Below, piece by piece: positions 42,084-51,581 of a stretch of 64,000 nucleotides of DNA. A program made the translations under genes and the position numbers. The notes beneath the pieces were generated by a model. The model was not told where the DNA came from. It worked only from the letters and a program-made list of their open reading frames with translations, and ran no database searches. The first letter of the stretch is position 1. The number at the start of each line of letters is the position of its first letter. The stretch spans positions 3,612,501 through 3,676,500 of the forward strand of contig NZ_OY781114.1 of assembly GCF_963676485.1 (NCBI RefSeq), read 5' to 3'. Origin of the DNA: an uncultured Cohaesibacter sp. (lineage in GTDB: Bacteria; Pseudomonadota; Alphaproteobacteria; Rhizobiales; Cohaesibacteraceae).

Positions 42084-42671
42084 ATGAAAGCTGCTGAGAA
42101 AATCCGTTTGAAACAGAAAACCATACTGTTGGCTGCTGAGCGACTGTTTATGGCCAACGGATATAGCGGCACCACCATGGATGCCGTGGCTTTGGAGGCG
42201 GGCTTTACCAAGCAAACGGTGTATCGCTATTACCCTTCCAAAGTGTCCCTATTTTCTGCCCTTATCAGTCATTTTGATGAAGATGAAATGGAATTTTTCT
42301 TTGCTGAAGAGGGTGCGCTAAAGCAGGAATTGCGGCGCTATGGCGTTGCCTTTCTTTCTCGCCATATGCAGCCTCGGCATTTGGCGCTGTTTCGTTTGAT
42401 GCTTTCTGAAAGCCGGGATAGCGGTGAACTTGGCGATTTGTTCCGCTCTCATGCGCAACCCTATTGGTTGGGTAAGCTGACAGACTTTCTCAGCCAGCAT
42501 CTATCTGGGCAAGATGCAAAGGCCTATGCGCATATGTTCAACGCCATGCTGTTAGCCGAGCGCACGCCGATTTTGATGCGCAGGGAGCATGAAATGACGG
42601 CGGAGCAGATTCGGGCGCATGTCGATTTCACTCTTGCGCTCTTTCTCAATGGATTGCCTGTCGAACGATAA
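42084..42671 (+). CDS. TetR/AcrR-family regulator, next to the DMT exporter
   Basis: 195 residues. HTH at residues 8-55 (ILLAAERLFMANGYSGTTMDAVALEAGFTKQTVYRYYPSKVSLFSAL). The C-terminal helices begin HFDEDEMEFFFAEEGAL, a form seen in regulators of multidrug or metabolite exporters. It is divergent from the EamA gene, its probable target. Confidence 0.88.
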   Translation: MKAAEKIRLKQKTILLAAERLFMANGYSGTTMDAVALEAGFTKQTVYRYYPSKVSLFSALISHFDEDEMEFFFAEEGALKQELRRYGVAFLSRHMQPRHLALFRLMLSESRDSGELGDLFRSHAQPYWLGKLTDFLSQHLSGQDAKAYAHMFNAMLLAERTPILMRREHEMTAEQIRAHVDFTLALFLNGLPVER

Positions 42672-42968
42672 CCATATGCTTCATGAGCGTTGCCAAAGAC
42701 AGGACAAGGCCGCTTTCTATTGCTGCCTGGCACATATTATCTGTGACTTTCTTCCCGATTGGCTCAAAGGACTGTGTGCGTCACAATAAGAGCACATAAA
42801 CTCTACAACTTGATTGTTTGTATTGAGTGGAAATCGTCCTGAGGTGGTGCTGTTGGCTCGCACTCAAGCGATTTTGGCTTTTATTTGTGGGGCTGGTGAT
42901 CTGTTTTGATGCCTGTTTCGCCCAAGTTTTCAATGAAGTGTCTATTTCGATCCAAGGAGCGCTTGATT

Positions 42969-44948
42969 ATGTCCACACTCTCTCTTTCCCGTCGTCACTT
43001 TCTGGCCGGCGCGGCTGGCGCCGGTGCGCTGATTGCCCTGCATCCATTTTCTGCCTTTGCAAAGGCTGGGCAGGCTCACTTGCGCCTGATGGAGACCACC
43101 GACATTCATGTCGCGATTTTTCCCTATGACTATTATGGCGACAAGCCAACGGATTCCGCTGGGCTTGCGCGTACGGCAGCGCTGATCAAAGACATTCGCG
43201 CTGAAGCATCCAACTCCATGTTGCTGGATAACGGGGATCTTATTCAGGGCAATCCCATGGGAGATTATGTTGCCTATGAGCGCGGGTTCGAAGGCGATCA
43301 GCTGCATCCCATGATGGCGGCCATGAATACCCTTGGCTATGATATGGCAACCCTTGGCAACCATGAATTCAATTATGGCCTCGATTTCCTCAAGAAAGCA
43401 CTGGCCGGGGCAAACTTCCCCTTTGTCTGCGCCAACATTGCCATGGGCGCTACGCTCGGTGCGGAGCCAACCAAGGACAAAACGCTGATCAAGCCCTATG
43501 AAATTCTTGAAAAGACAATCAAGGACGGGGATGGCAACGAACATGTCATCAAGCTTGGCTTCATTGGGTTCGTTCCGCCGCAGATCATGACGTGGGATAT
43601 GGCCAATCTGGAAGGCAAGGTGATGACGCGGGATATCGTCAAAACAGCCGAGGCCTATGTGCCGCAGATGAAGGAAGAGGGCGCCGAGCTGATCATCGCG
43701 CTGTGTCATTCAGGCATCGCCGGAGGTGGGTATTCCGAAGGGATGGAAAACGCCTCCCTCTATCTGGCCGGGGTCAAGGATATCGATGTGGTCTTCACTG
43801 GCCATCATCACCGCGTTTTCCCGGGCAACTATGCCGATATCAAGGGTGCCGACAACGAGAAGGGCACATTGATGGGCAAGCCAGCGGTTATGGCCGGTTT
43901 CTGGGGCTCGCATATGGGGTTGATCGATCTGCTGCTTGAAAAGAATGAGGACGGAAAATGGACCATAGCTTCGCATGTGTCCGAGGCACGCCCGATCTAT
44001 AAACGCGAAAAGCGTAAATATATTCCGTTGGTGGAAAGTGTGGGGTCGGTTCTGGCTCCGGTCCAGAAAACCCACGAAGAAACCCTTGATTATATCCGTC
44101 GCCCTGTGGGGGAAGCCGCCTCGGCGCTTTATTCCTATTTTGCGCTGGTGGCTGATGATCCGTCCGTTCAGATCGTTTCCAACGCGCAGCTTTGGTACAC
44201 TGAGCAGATGTTAAAGGGCTCCGAGTTTGAAGGGCTGCCACTGCTCTCTGCTGCGGCGCCATTCAAATGCGGCGGACGCGGCGGGCCGGATTATTACACC
44301 GATGTGCCTGCCGGTCCGATTGCCATCAAGAATGTGGCCGATCTCTATCTCTATCCCAACACGGCGCGGGCGGTGAAGGTAACGGGGCAGCAGGTCAAGG
44401 ATTGGCTGGAACGCTCCGCCGGAATTTTCAATCAGGTGGAAGCTGGCAGCAAGGATCAGACTTTGCTCAATCCTGATTTTCCGTCCTACAATTTTGATGT
44501 GATTGACGGGGTGACCTACAAGATTGATGTGTCCCAGCCGTCGAAATACTCCTCTGATGGCAAGGAAGTGCTCAATCCCGATGCCAATCGCATCGTTGAT
44601 CTGATGTATGATGGCAAGCCTATCGATCCTGAGGCTGAATTCATCGTGGCGACCAATAACTATCGCGCTGGCGGTGGCGGCAATTTCCCGGGCTGCGACG
44701 GGTCTACTGTCATTCTGACCGCACCGGATACCAATCGTGATGTCATCGTGCGCTATATCGTCGAGAAGGGCACAGTGAATCCGACAGCGGATTCCAACTG
44801 GTCTCTGGCTCCTCTGGCTGACACGACGGTTCTGTTTGAGACCGGACCGAAAGCAGCGGCCTTCGTAAAGGATGTGAAAGCAGTTTCCATCGAAGCGACA
44901 GGCGAGACCAGTGAGGCGGGCTTCGGGGTCTATCGCATCTCTCTTTAA
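42969..44948 (+). CDS. cpdB: 2',3'-cyclic-nucleotide 2'-phosphodiesterase / 3'-nucleotidase (CpdB-like), Tat-exported
   Basis: 659 residues from ATG 42969 behind AAGGAG. It has a twin-arginine signal ([22 protein letters not shown], then AFA near 30). The metallophosphatase domain starts [21 protein letters not shown] (about residues 36-56) and continues [15 protein letters not shown] (about 79-93), [14 protein letters not shown] (about 124-137) and [11 protein letters not shown] (about 276-286). The 5'-nucleotidase C-terminal domain contains [14 protein letters not shown] and [13 protein letters not shown]. It salvages phosphate and nucleosides in the periplasm. E. coli CpdB is Sec-exported, so the Tat route suggests metal loading before export. 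Monocistronic, with a strong terminator. Confidence 0.92.
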   Translation: MSTLSLSRRHFLAGAAGAGALIALHPFSAFAKAGQAHLRLMETTDIHVAIFPYDYYGDKPTDSAGLARTAALIKDIRAEASNSMLLDNGDLIQGNPMGDYVAYERGFEGDQLHPMMAAMNTLGYDMATLGNHEFNYGLDFLKKALAGANFPFVCANIAMGATLGAEPTKDKTLIKPYEILEKTIKDGDGNEHVIKLGFIGFVPPQIMTWDMANLEGKVMTRDIVKTAEAYVPQMKEEGAELIIALCHSGIAGGGYSEGMENASLYLAGVKDIDVVFTGHHHRVFPGNYADIKGADNEKGTLMGKPAVMAGFWGSHMGLIDLLLEKNEDGKWTIASHVSEARPIYKREKRKYIPLVESVGSVLAPVQKTHEETLDYIRRPVGEAASALYSYFALVADDPSVQIVSNAQLWYTEQMLKGSEFEGLPLLSAAAPFKCGGRGGPDYYTDVPAGPIAIKNVADLYLYPNTARAVKVTGQQVKDWLERSAGIFNQVEAGSKDQTLLNPDFPSYNFDVIDGVTYKIDVSQPSKYSSDGKEVLNPDANRIVDLMYDGKPIDPEAEFIVATNNYRAGGGGNFPGCDGSTVILTAPDTNRDVIVRYIVEKGTVNPTADSNWSLAPLADTTVLFETGPKAAAFVKDVKAVSIEATGETSEAGFGVYRISL

Positions 44949-44971
44949 ACCCATCTGTGCCATTGGAAATG

Positions 44972-45007
44972 AAACACCCGCAAGCCTTTCGACTTGCGGG
45001 TGTTTTG
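44972..45007. terminator. Bidirectional terminator, cpdB / D-lyxose isomerase
   Basis: 13-bp perfect stem aaacacccgcaag (44972-44984) with cttgcgggtgttt (44993-45005), with T-rich flank on the right and A-rich on the left, placed between convergent genes. Confidence 0.93.
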
Positions 45008-45034
45008 TATATGGCTCTTGGCGTTTTTGAGACG

Positions 45035-45715
45035 CTAGCTCAGAAATTTATCATAGTCGGAGACGAGCAAATGGACCGGTGCTTCGTCTTCCTCAATGGA
45101 GGAGAAGCGGCCGATATCCATTTCGAACCAATTGTCGGTCCGGTCGTCATTCACGGTCGATACCTCGCCAATGAGGACATCGTCGCCTTCGCCCCAGAAG
45201 GAGTGCCAAACCCCAGGCATCAGGGTGATGCTTTCACCCGGATCGAGCTTGAGGTGGCTGCCTGCTGCAAGGGTTTTTATGCGCCCGTCAATGGGCACGA
45301 CAACGTCCTTTTCCCGATCAATCGTGCCTTCTTCATTGGGCGCCCACAGTTCGAGCACCAGCTTGCCGCCGCCGCGGTTGATGATGTCTTCGGCCTTGAG
45401 GTAATGGCGATGCATCGGGGAAAGCTGGTCTTTACGGCTGATCATGATCTTCTCGGCATAGAGCATGCCTTTGCCTCGTTTCAGATCATCTGCAATGCCG
45501 TTGCGCACGGTGAAGAGAAACAGGCCGAGTTCGTCGAATTTTCCAAGTCCGTAGTCGGTGATGTCCCACCCCATGGCGCGCTCGACATAGAGACTATGGT
45601 CGGTGGCCTTCATCTCTTCGGGAGAGAGATAGGCAAAGGGCGGCAAAATGTAACCGAAGGATCGAATGAAGCTGTCGGCCTCTTTCAGGATTTCATTGAC
45701 GTGGGAACGTTTCAT
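45035..45715 (-). CDS. D-lyxose isomerase family protein (cupin)
   Basis: 226 residues, single cupin barrel. Metal site in PMHRHYLKAEDIINRGGGKLVLELW (about residues 100-124; two His and a Glu) and MPGVWHSFWGEG (about 166-177; third His). It matches the D-lyxose ketol-isomerase group, which interconverts D-lyxose/D-xylulose and D-mannose/D-fructose in the cytoplasm. It is divergent from a LacI regulator and near a PfkB sugar kinase, so the three may serve one pentose or hexose route. No transporter for it is in the window. Confidence 0.85.
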   Translation of the reverse strand: MKRSHVNEILKEADSFIRSFGYILPPFAYLSPEEMKATDHSLYVERAMGWDITDYGLGKFDELGLFLFTVRNGIADDLKRGKGMLYAEKIMISRKDQLSPMHRHYLKAEDIINRGGGKLVLELWAPNEEGTIDREKDVVVPIDGRIKTLAAGSHLKLDPGESITLMPGVWHSFWGEGDDVLIGEVSTVNDDRTDNWFEMDIGRFSSIEEDEAPVHLLVSDYDKFLS

Positions 45716-45943
45716 CGAATCTGCTCTCTGAATTCGTGGTTTGAAAATTCACTGCAGCACTGCAATTGAGCCTAGTATAGGGCAAATTGATCGACTTTTA
45801 TATCGTTACAATTGGTAGGTTGGATAAATCTCTAAGGGTTTGTAATCGGGTAAAAAATAGCATAGGCTTCACTCGTGATTAGAATAGTTACGTATTAAAT
45901 TTTGCCTTTCTGGCTGAATAGCGCGTGCAGTTGAAGGGATTTC

Positions 45944-46960
45944 ATGCAGCAAGGGTCCAACAAGCCGACGCAAAAAACGATTGCGCACATCATGGGGCTG
46001 GCGGTCACCACCGTTTCTCGTGCCCTCAAGGGGGATCCCAAGATCGCTGAGGCCACGCGCTTGCAAGTGGCAAAGGTCGCCGAGGAAATCGGCTATGTGC
46101 CTGATCGAGCGGCCCAACGGTTGAGAACTGGCAAGACGCGCGTTATCGGCCTGATGCTCAGCCCGCATGATGAGATTTTCGGCTTTGGTAACAGCATGAT
46201 CGAAGGCTTGACGCGCTCTCTGGAAGGGTCTGGCTATCATCTCATTATCACCCCGACATTTTCCGGCGGTGATGATATCGAGCCAATCAAATATGTGGTG
46301 CGTAACGGTCTGGCGGACGGGCTGGTTTTGACCCGGACACGCAATTTCGATGAGCGTATCCGCTATCTGCTTGAAAAGAAGTTTCCCTTTGTCTGTCACG
46401 GGCGCACGGATTTCTCACAGAAGCATAGTTTCATCGACTTCAATAATGAGGACTTTGCCTTTCAGGCTGTGAACAGGCTGGCGGATCTTGGCTGCAATCA
46501 ACTGTCTATTATTCTGCCGCAGGAAGGCTTCACCTTTCACCAGCATCTCCGCTATGGGTTCATGCGGGCGGTGCGGCAGGCCGGGTTGGATTATGTCATT
46601 CCGGATAGGGTGACGCTGGATTCCAATCTTGAGGCCATCCGGTCCTGGGCCGTTGAGCTTTTGTCCGATCGCAAGGAAGGGGATGTCTTCGGCTTCATTT
46701 GCCCCGGAGAGACCAGCTATCTGGCGCTCAATGCCGGTTTGCGCAATATCGGTCTCAAGCGTGGGGTTGATTATCAGGCGGTTGTTAAAACGAACAGTGC
46801 CATCCTAGAGCAGATTTCGCCTACGCTTGATCGCGTTTACGAAGATATCGAGAATGCTGGCCTGCTTATGGGCAAAACGCTGCTGTCCATACTGGATGGC
46901 AGCAACGAGGGCATTTCACAAATTGTACAGGACCCTATTTTCAGCTTTCAGAATGTCTGA
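45944..46960 (+). CDS. LacI-family transcriptional regulator
   Basis: 338 residues. HTH and hinge at residues 8-62 (PTQKTIAHIMGLAVTTVSRALKGDPKIAEATRLQVAKVAEEIGYVPDRAAQRLRTG). A sugar-binding periplasmic-like core follows (VIGLMLSPHDEIFGFG; FVCHGRTDF). No SD site is obvious; GAAGGG lies 8 bp before ATG. It is probably the regulator of the divergent isomerase gene and of the kinase that follows 51 bp later. Confidence 0.9.
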   Translation: MQQGSNKPTQKTIAHIMGLAVTTVSRALKGDPKIAEATRLQVAKVAEEIGYVPDRAAQRLRTGKTRVIGLMLSPHDEIFGFGNSMIEGLTRSLEGSGYHLIITPTFSGGDDIEPIKYVVRNGLADGLVLTRTRNFDERIRYLLEKKFPFVCHGRTDFSQKHSFIDFNNEDFAFQAVNRLADLGCNQLSIILPQEGFTFHQHLRYGFMRAVRQAGLDYVIPDRVTLDSNLEAIRSWAVELLSDRKEGDVFGFICPGETSYLALNAGLRNIGLKRGVDYQAVVKTNSAILEQISPTLDRVYEDIENAGLLMGKTLLSILDGSNEGISQIVQDPIFSFQNV

Positions 46961-47011
46961 ATAGACGGCAAGGGGCTGAGCCAATCCGGTTTGTCAAGGA
47001 GGATTTGAACA

Positions 47012-47953
47012 GTGACGAATGGGCCGAGAATCATATGCTGCGGAGAAGCGTTGATCGACATGATACCCACCCAAAGCGGGGATGGGACGCTTACCTATCA
47101 GCCTTGTTCGGGTGGTGCGGTCTTCAATACCGCGATTGCCTTGGGGCGTCTGGGTGTGCCGGCAGAATTCCTGACCGGTTTGTCGTCAGACCTGTTTGGC
47201 GAACAAATCCGGGATTCCTTGCAGGAAAGCGGCGTTGGGGCAAGCCTTTGCGAAGTGAGCAAGCGTCCGACAACGCTTGCTTTCGTCAAGCTTGTTGACG
47301 GGCATGCCACCTATCATTTTTACGATGAGAATTCTGCGGGGCGCATGCTGTCGATTGAAAATGTGGGGGCTGTTCCACCTTCCATTGATGCGCTGTTTTT
47401 CGGTGGCATAAGCTTGGCTGTTGAGCCCTGTGCCCGCACCTATGAAGCGATTGCCCTGAGGGAAGCGAAAGACCACGTCATCATGATGGACCCCAATGTC
47501 AGGCCGGGTTTCATCGAGGATGCCGAGGTCTATCGTGAACGCATTCGTTCCATGATGGCCCATAGCGATATTGTGAAGCTTTCTGACGAAGATATCGCAT
47601 GGTTCTTTCCCGACCTTGATACGCTTGAGGCGCAGGTGGCTGAGGTGAAAAAGCTAGGCCCGACGATCATTCTGATCACCAAAGGGGCGGAAGGAGCAAC
47701 GGCCTATCTTTGTGACGGGCGCACCATTTCAGTGCCCTCCGAACGCGTTACTGTGGTTGATACTGTGGGGGCTGGCGATACCTTCAATGCCGGTATGTTG
47801 GCCAAACTGGATGAAATGTGCCTATTGAGCAAAGAGGCCCTCAAAGGCGTTGCCGATGATCAGATCGCGGCGGCCATGGCGTTTGCGGCACGCGTTGCTG
47901 CGGTAACTGTTTCGCGCAAAGGGGCAAATCCCCCTTGGGTGAAAGAGCTCTAG
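47012..47953 (+). CDS. PfkB-family sugar kinase (fructokinase type)
   Basis: 313 residues from GTG 47012, after AAGGAGG. N-terminal CCGEALIDMIPTQ and PCSGGAVFNTAIALGRLG (about residues 32-49) are the first PfkB signature. DTVGAGDTFNAGMLAKLDEM (about 248-267) is the second signature, with the anion-hole GAGD and catalytic Asp. Together with the D-lyxose/mannose isomerase next door it would phosphorylate fructose or xylulose. The substrate cannot be read from the sequence. Confidence 0.88.
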   Translation: MTNGPRIICCGEALIDMIPTQSGDGTLTYQPCSGGAVFNTAIALGRLGVPAEFLTGLSSDLFGEQIRDSLQESGVGASLCEVSKRPTTLAFVKLVDGHATYHFYDENSAGRMLSIENVGAVPPSIDALFFGGISLAVEPCARTYEAIALREAKDHVIMMDPNVRPGFIEDAEVYRERIRSMMAHSDIVKLSDEDIAWFFPDLDTLEAQVAEVKKLGPTIILITKGAEGATAYLCDGRTISVPSERVTVVDTVGAGDTFNAGMLAKLDEMCLLSKEALKGVADDQIAAAMAFAARVAAVTVSRKGANPPWVKEL

Positions 47954-48013
47954 ACTTCCAATTTGCTGCAATCCTGCCCCTGTCAGATGGGCTGGTGCTG
48001 ATCTTACAATCTC

Positions 48014-48045
48014 AAGCATGCGGTTTGGTCCGCATGCTTTTTTTT
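48014..48045 (+). terminator. Terminator after the PfkB kinase gene
   Basis: 10-bp perfect stem aagcatgcgg (48014-48023) with ccgcatgctt (48030-48039), followed by a run of T. Ends the LacI-kinase unit. Confidence 0.93.
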
Positions 48046-48210
48046 ATGCGTGTCCTGGCAGATCTGCGGTTGCAGACAGGATGGTGGTAGAAGATATGAT
48101 TTTTATGTTATAATTATCATACTTGCAACATAGAGTACGGTGGTGTATCTAAATGGCGGGTGTTTAGATAAGCAGAAAGCGTTGCTGTTTCCTTTAAGGT
48201 GGAGGGGCAT

Positions 48211-48840
48211 TTGAGCGAGAAGAAAACACGACGCCGAGGGGAAACTCTCGAGCGGGCAATTCTGGATGCAGCATGGGAAGAAGTGCTTGTCTATGGGTTC
48301 CAACAATATACTGTCGAAGGTGTTGTGAAGCGCGCCAAGACGAGCCGCTCTGTTGTCTATCGCCGCTGGTCCAATAAGGTGGAGCTGTTTGAGGCTGCGC
48401 TATTGCACTATTTCCATCAGAACAGACCCATTGTACCTGACAGAGGGTCGCTGCGCGATGATCTGATTGCTTTGCTCAATCAGGTTTGTGAAATGCGGGG
48501 CCATTTGATGTTGGTTCTTACATCCCAGCTGATGGAATATTACAGAGAGACATCTGTGAAGCCCATGGAGCTAAGGCATAAAATTGTCCTTGCCAGCGAT
48601 TCCGTGTTGGATGCGGTTTTGATGAATGCCATTCAGCGCGGCGAGATAACCGTTTTGCCTGTTCCTGATCGCATAAAGCACATACCCTTTGATATGTTGC
48701 TCAGTGAATTCTTCATGACGCTGCAACAGCCAAATCTGAACAGCATTATCGAGATTGTCGATTTGATTGTCCTTCCTGCGATCTATTTTCACCAGAAGCA
48801 ACATGCCCATGTCAATGGACAGGTGATTGCGGCCCAATAG
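48211..48840 (+). CDS. TetR/AcrR-family regulator
   Basis: 209 residues if it starts at TTG 48211, which has GGTGGAGGGG just upstream. GTG 48199 would overlap that site. HTH: TLERAILDAAWEEVLVYGFQQYTVEGVVKRAKTSRSVVYRRWSNKVELFEAAL (about residues 10-62). The C-terminal domain (LRDDLIALLNQVCEM) is of the TetR_C type common in soil bacteria. It is a lone gene with a short AT-rich leader, and no obvious target gene lies beside it. Regulation unknown. Confidence 0.8.
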   Translation: MSEKKTRRRGETLERAILDAAWEEVLVYGFQQYTVEGVVKRAKTSRSVVYRRWSNKVELFEAALLHYFHQNRPIVPDRGSLRDDLIALLNQVCEMRGHLMLVLTSQLMEYYRETSVKPMELRHKIVLASDSVLDAVLMNAIQRGEITVLPVPDRIKHIPFDMLLSEFFMTLQQPNLNSIIEIVDLIVLPAIYFHQKQHAHVNGQVIAAQ

Positions 48841-49442
48841 GGTCGGTGAGCCAACCAATCGGGTGCCCGGGTCGGGCATCCGGACTCCAACTTATTGCAG
48901 AACGAACACCTCTCATTTCAGGCAACTGAGTGAGATTGAAAGCAATCGCGCCAATTTTTAGGCACAACCCGCTAATAGGTTAAAATGACAGTGTTAAATA
49001 TACTGGTTTTTTTGACTTTTCTTCTGTAATCTTCCTCTTCGAAATCGTTGTCAAAAGCTATGTCGCTGATGGGCATGGATCAATAAGCCCATATTGGACA
49101 GTTGCTGCTTTCCTGTGCCTCTTGGTCACTAGATTGCTGGAATTTTGTAAATTCCTGCATCGGGTCTGGCTTTGACGATTTATTTTGAGGTCCAGTAGGG
49201 GGACTGGAGATGGGGTGCGCCTCTTTTGCTTTGGGGCTTTGATCAGAGCATGGGGTGCACCCCATCGAATTTGTGCCTAAAGGCAGGGCCTTTCTTGAAA
49301 AACAATCGTCATTTTTAGCAATTTAACTGGTGTTATACCTGCCGTTCTTCGTTGTGGCACAGACAGTTAACAGGTTGTCAAAGATTTCGGGAGCAAACTC
49401 CGCCCAATATTTTTATGACAGTAGGGTCTTGGGAGGCTTTCG
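48841..49442. other. Gene-free stretch before the chemoreceptor gene
   Basis: About 600 bp with no convincing gene. It holds a perfect 16-bp palindrome, atggggtgcaccccat (49250-49265), with a related half, atggggtgcgc, at 49209-49219, plus a small dyad aaaggc/gccttt at 49279-49293. Upstream (48950-49060) it is AT-rich. These are possible control sites for the chemoreceptor. I cannot name the regulator. Confidence 0.45.
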
Positions 49443-50732
49443 ATGTTCGGGTTACGCAAAGAAAAAGCAGCGGAGGGATCTTCCATAAATGATCTTGTCG
49501 CCGCCGCTATGGACGGATCTCCATCCGGTGTTTTTATCAATTGCCTGGCGCCGGGACGTGAAGGCATTGTGTATGCCAACAAGGCTTTCCTGAAAGCGAC
49601 TGGATATCCATCACTCCAGGCGGTTCAAAGTCGTCCGGCATCCGAGCTTCTGGCCAAGGAACAATATGGCGAGGCCAGTGCTGATGATTGTGCCAGGCAT
49701 GTAGAAGAAACCATTCAGAAAAGCGGAAGCTGGTCGGGCAAGATCATCTATAACAAATATGATGGCGGCTGCTTTGGCTCTCTGGTTGATGTTTCTGTTG
49801 TCATGGTCGATGGCGCGCCGTATGCATGCACCGTTTTGCAGGGAGCGGAAAATAGCGAAGCGGCCTTTGCCAGAAATCGCAGTTTCCAGACCCTCTCAAG
49901 CAATTTTCAGGATAGTGTGGGCACTGTTGCCCAAACCATTCAGGATGCTGCGGGCGAGTTGCAGTCAACGGCAGAGAAAATGATTGGCGTGACGCAGCAC
50001 ACCAGCTGTGAAACCTCGGCGCTGTTTGGGCTGACCAGCCAGACCGTTGACAATATGCGCTCCGTTCAGGCTGCGACTGAAGAACTTTCCACCTCAATCG
50101 AAGAAATTGGCCGGCAGGTGACCGCCGCGGGTCAGGTGGTGCAGGAAGCATCTGGTCAGGCTGAGTCTACGACCAATGTTGTCAGCGAACTGGCTTCATC
50201 GGCAAGCCGTATTGGCGACGTCATTCGCCTCATTCAGGAAATCGCCGAGCAGACCAATCTGCTTGCTTTGAATGCGACGATCGAAGCGGCGCGCGCAGGC
50301 GAAGCAGGACGCGGATTTGCTGTTGTTGCAGCTGAAGTGAAGGATCTTGCCAATCAGACCGCCAAGGCGACCGAAGAAATTTCAGGTCAGGTTTCCGGTA
50401 TTCAGAATTCCACGGGCGAGACCGTTGCTGCTATCGAGAAAATTGCTGGCACCATTTCGCATATCAACGAGATTTCTTCTTCCATCGCCACAGCGGTTGA
50501 ACAGCAAGCGTCTGCTGCCAATGAAATCGCGGACAATGTGACTCAAGCCTCCAATGGCGCCGAGCAGATTAATGCAGCCTTGGAAAGTGTTGAAGAGTCT
50601 GCCAAGGAAACCGAGCTGGCGTCAAAGACCGTTGCCGAGCGGTCTGTTCACTTGTCAGGTCAATCCAAGGAGTTGAGCGATCACACCAGCGCGTTTCTTG
50701 GGGCGTTTGATGAGGCCTATCAGGCCCTCTAG
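49443..50732 (+). CDS. Soluble methyl-accepting chemotaxis protein with N-terminal PAS-like domain
   Basis: 429 residues with no membrane segment. Residues about 15-145 look like a PAS domain ([68 protein letters not shown]). Residues about 150-429 are the coiled signalling hairpin, with the conserved tip [40 protein letters not shown] (about 267-306). It would sense an internal cue (redox, ligand or energy) and signal through CheA/CheW to the flagellar motor. Several Cys (residues about 36, 83, 100, 190) might matter. Monocistronic. Confidence 0.92.
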   Translation: MFGLRKEKAAEGSSINDLVAAAMDGSPSGVFINCLAPGREGIVYANKAFLKATGYPSLQAVQSRPASELLAKEQYGEASADDCARHVEETIQKSGSWSGKIIYNKYDGGCFGSLVDVSVVMVDGAPYACTVLQGAENSEAAFARNRSFQTLSSNFQDSVGTVAQTIQDAAGELQSTAEKMIGVTQHTSCETSALFGLTSQTVDNMRSVQAATEELSTSIEEIGRQVTAAGQVVQEASGQAESTTNVVSELASSASRIGDVIRLIQEIAEQTNLLALNATIEAARAGEAGRGFAVVAAEVKDLANQTAKATEEISGQVSGIQNSTGETVAAIEKIAGTISHINEISSSIATAVEQQASAANEIADNVTQASNGAEQINAALESVEESAKETELASKTVAERSVHLSGQSKELSDHTSAFLGAFDEAYQAL

Positions 50733-50774
50733 TGGATTGCGAATTGTGGTTTCAATCAATTCCAATGAAATAAA

Positions 50775-50802
50775 AAAGGGGCCTTGCTGGCCCCTTTGTT
50801 TT
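50775..50802. terminator. Bidirectional terminator, chemoreceptor / cysA
   Basis: Perfect stem aaaggggcc (50775-50783) with ggccccttt (50789-50797), 5-nt loop, A-run before and gtttt after. Between convergent genes. Confidence 0.9.
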
Positions 50803-50818
50803 GACCAATGAAATTGGC

Positions 50819-51571
50819 CTAAATGCCTGCGCCGGACTGATTATAGCCGCCTGCTCCTTCAAGGAATTCCGCCACGAAAGGCGAAGATGGCTTTTTGATC
50901 AGGTTGGCCGGCGTGTCAAACTGCTCGATCTTGCCGTCTGCCATGACGGCAATCCGGTCTGCCAGTTCGAAGGCTTCTTCCTGATCGTGAGTAACCAGTA
51001 TGGCGCTGACGCCGACCTTCTGCTGCAAGCTGCGCAGGGATGCACGCAACTCCTTGCGCACCCGCGTATCCAGAGCGCTGAAGGGTTCGTCCAGAAGCAG
51101 CATTCTCGGCTCAATGGCGAGGGCACGGGTGAGGGCAACCCTCTGGCGTTGACCGCCGGAAAGTTGGCTTGGGAAACGCTCTGCCAGATGGCCGATATGG
51201 GCCATGTCGAGCAGCTCGACGACCCGATGGTTGATGTCCCTTGCAGAAGGACGCGTGCTCCGCTGGCGCATCTTGAGCCCGAAAGCCACATTTTCGGCGA
51301 CACTCATATGCTCGAACAGCGCGTAATTTTGAAAGACCATGCCAAAGCGGCGTTTGCGGGCATCAACACCGGTGATGTCCTCGCCATCAAAGGACAGGGT
51401 GCCACCTTCGGCAAATTGCAGTCCGGCGATGGTGCGCAACAGAGTGGTTTTGCCCGAGCCGGATGGCCCCAAAAGTGCGATGAATTCTCCCGGCTCGATA
51501 TCGAGGCTGACCGCGTCAAGAACCAGATTGGAGCCGTAATATTTGCTGATATTCTGAATTTGTAGCGACAT
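50819..51571 (-). CDS. cysA: Sulfate/thiosulfate ABC transporter ATP-binding protein, CysA-like (short form)
   Basis: 250 residues from ATG 51571 (MSLQIQNISKYYGSN). Walker A GPSGSGKTT (about residues 34-42), signature LSGGQRQRVALTRAL (about 136-150), Walker B LLLDEPFSALDTRVRKELR and switch VTHDQEEAFELADRI. The residues after the ATPase domain are few (PSSPFVAEFLEG), whereas CysA of E. coli is about 365 with a C-terminal regulatory domain. This one lacks it. Last gene of the sbp-cysT-cysW-cysA operon. Confidence 0.9.
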   Translation of the reverse strand: MSLQIQNISKYYGSNLVLDAVSLDIEPGEFIALLGPSGSGKTTLLRTIAGLQFAEGGTLSFDGEDITGVDARKRRFGMVFQNYALFEHMSVAENVAFGLKMRQRSTRPSARDINHRVVELLDMAHIGHLAERFPSQLSGGQRQRVALTRALAIEPRMLLLDEPFSALDTRVRKELRASLRSLQQKVGVSAILVTHDQEEAFELADRIAVMADGKIEQFDTPANLIKKPSSPFVAEFLEGAGGYNQSGAGI

Positions 51572-51581
51572 GATTGCTTTC

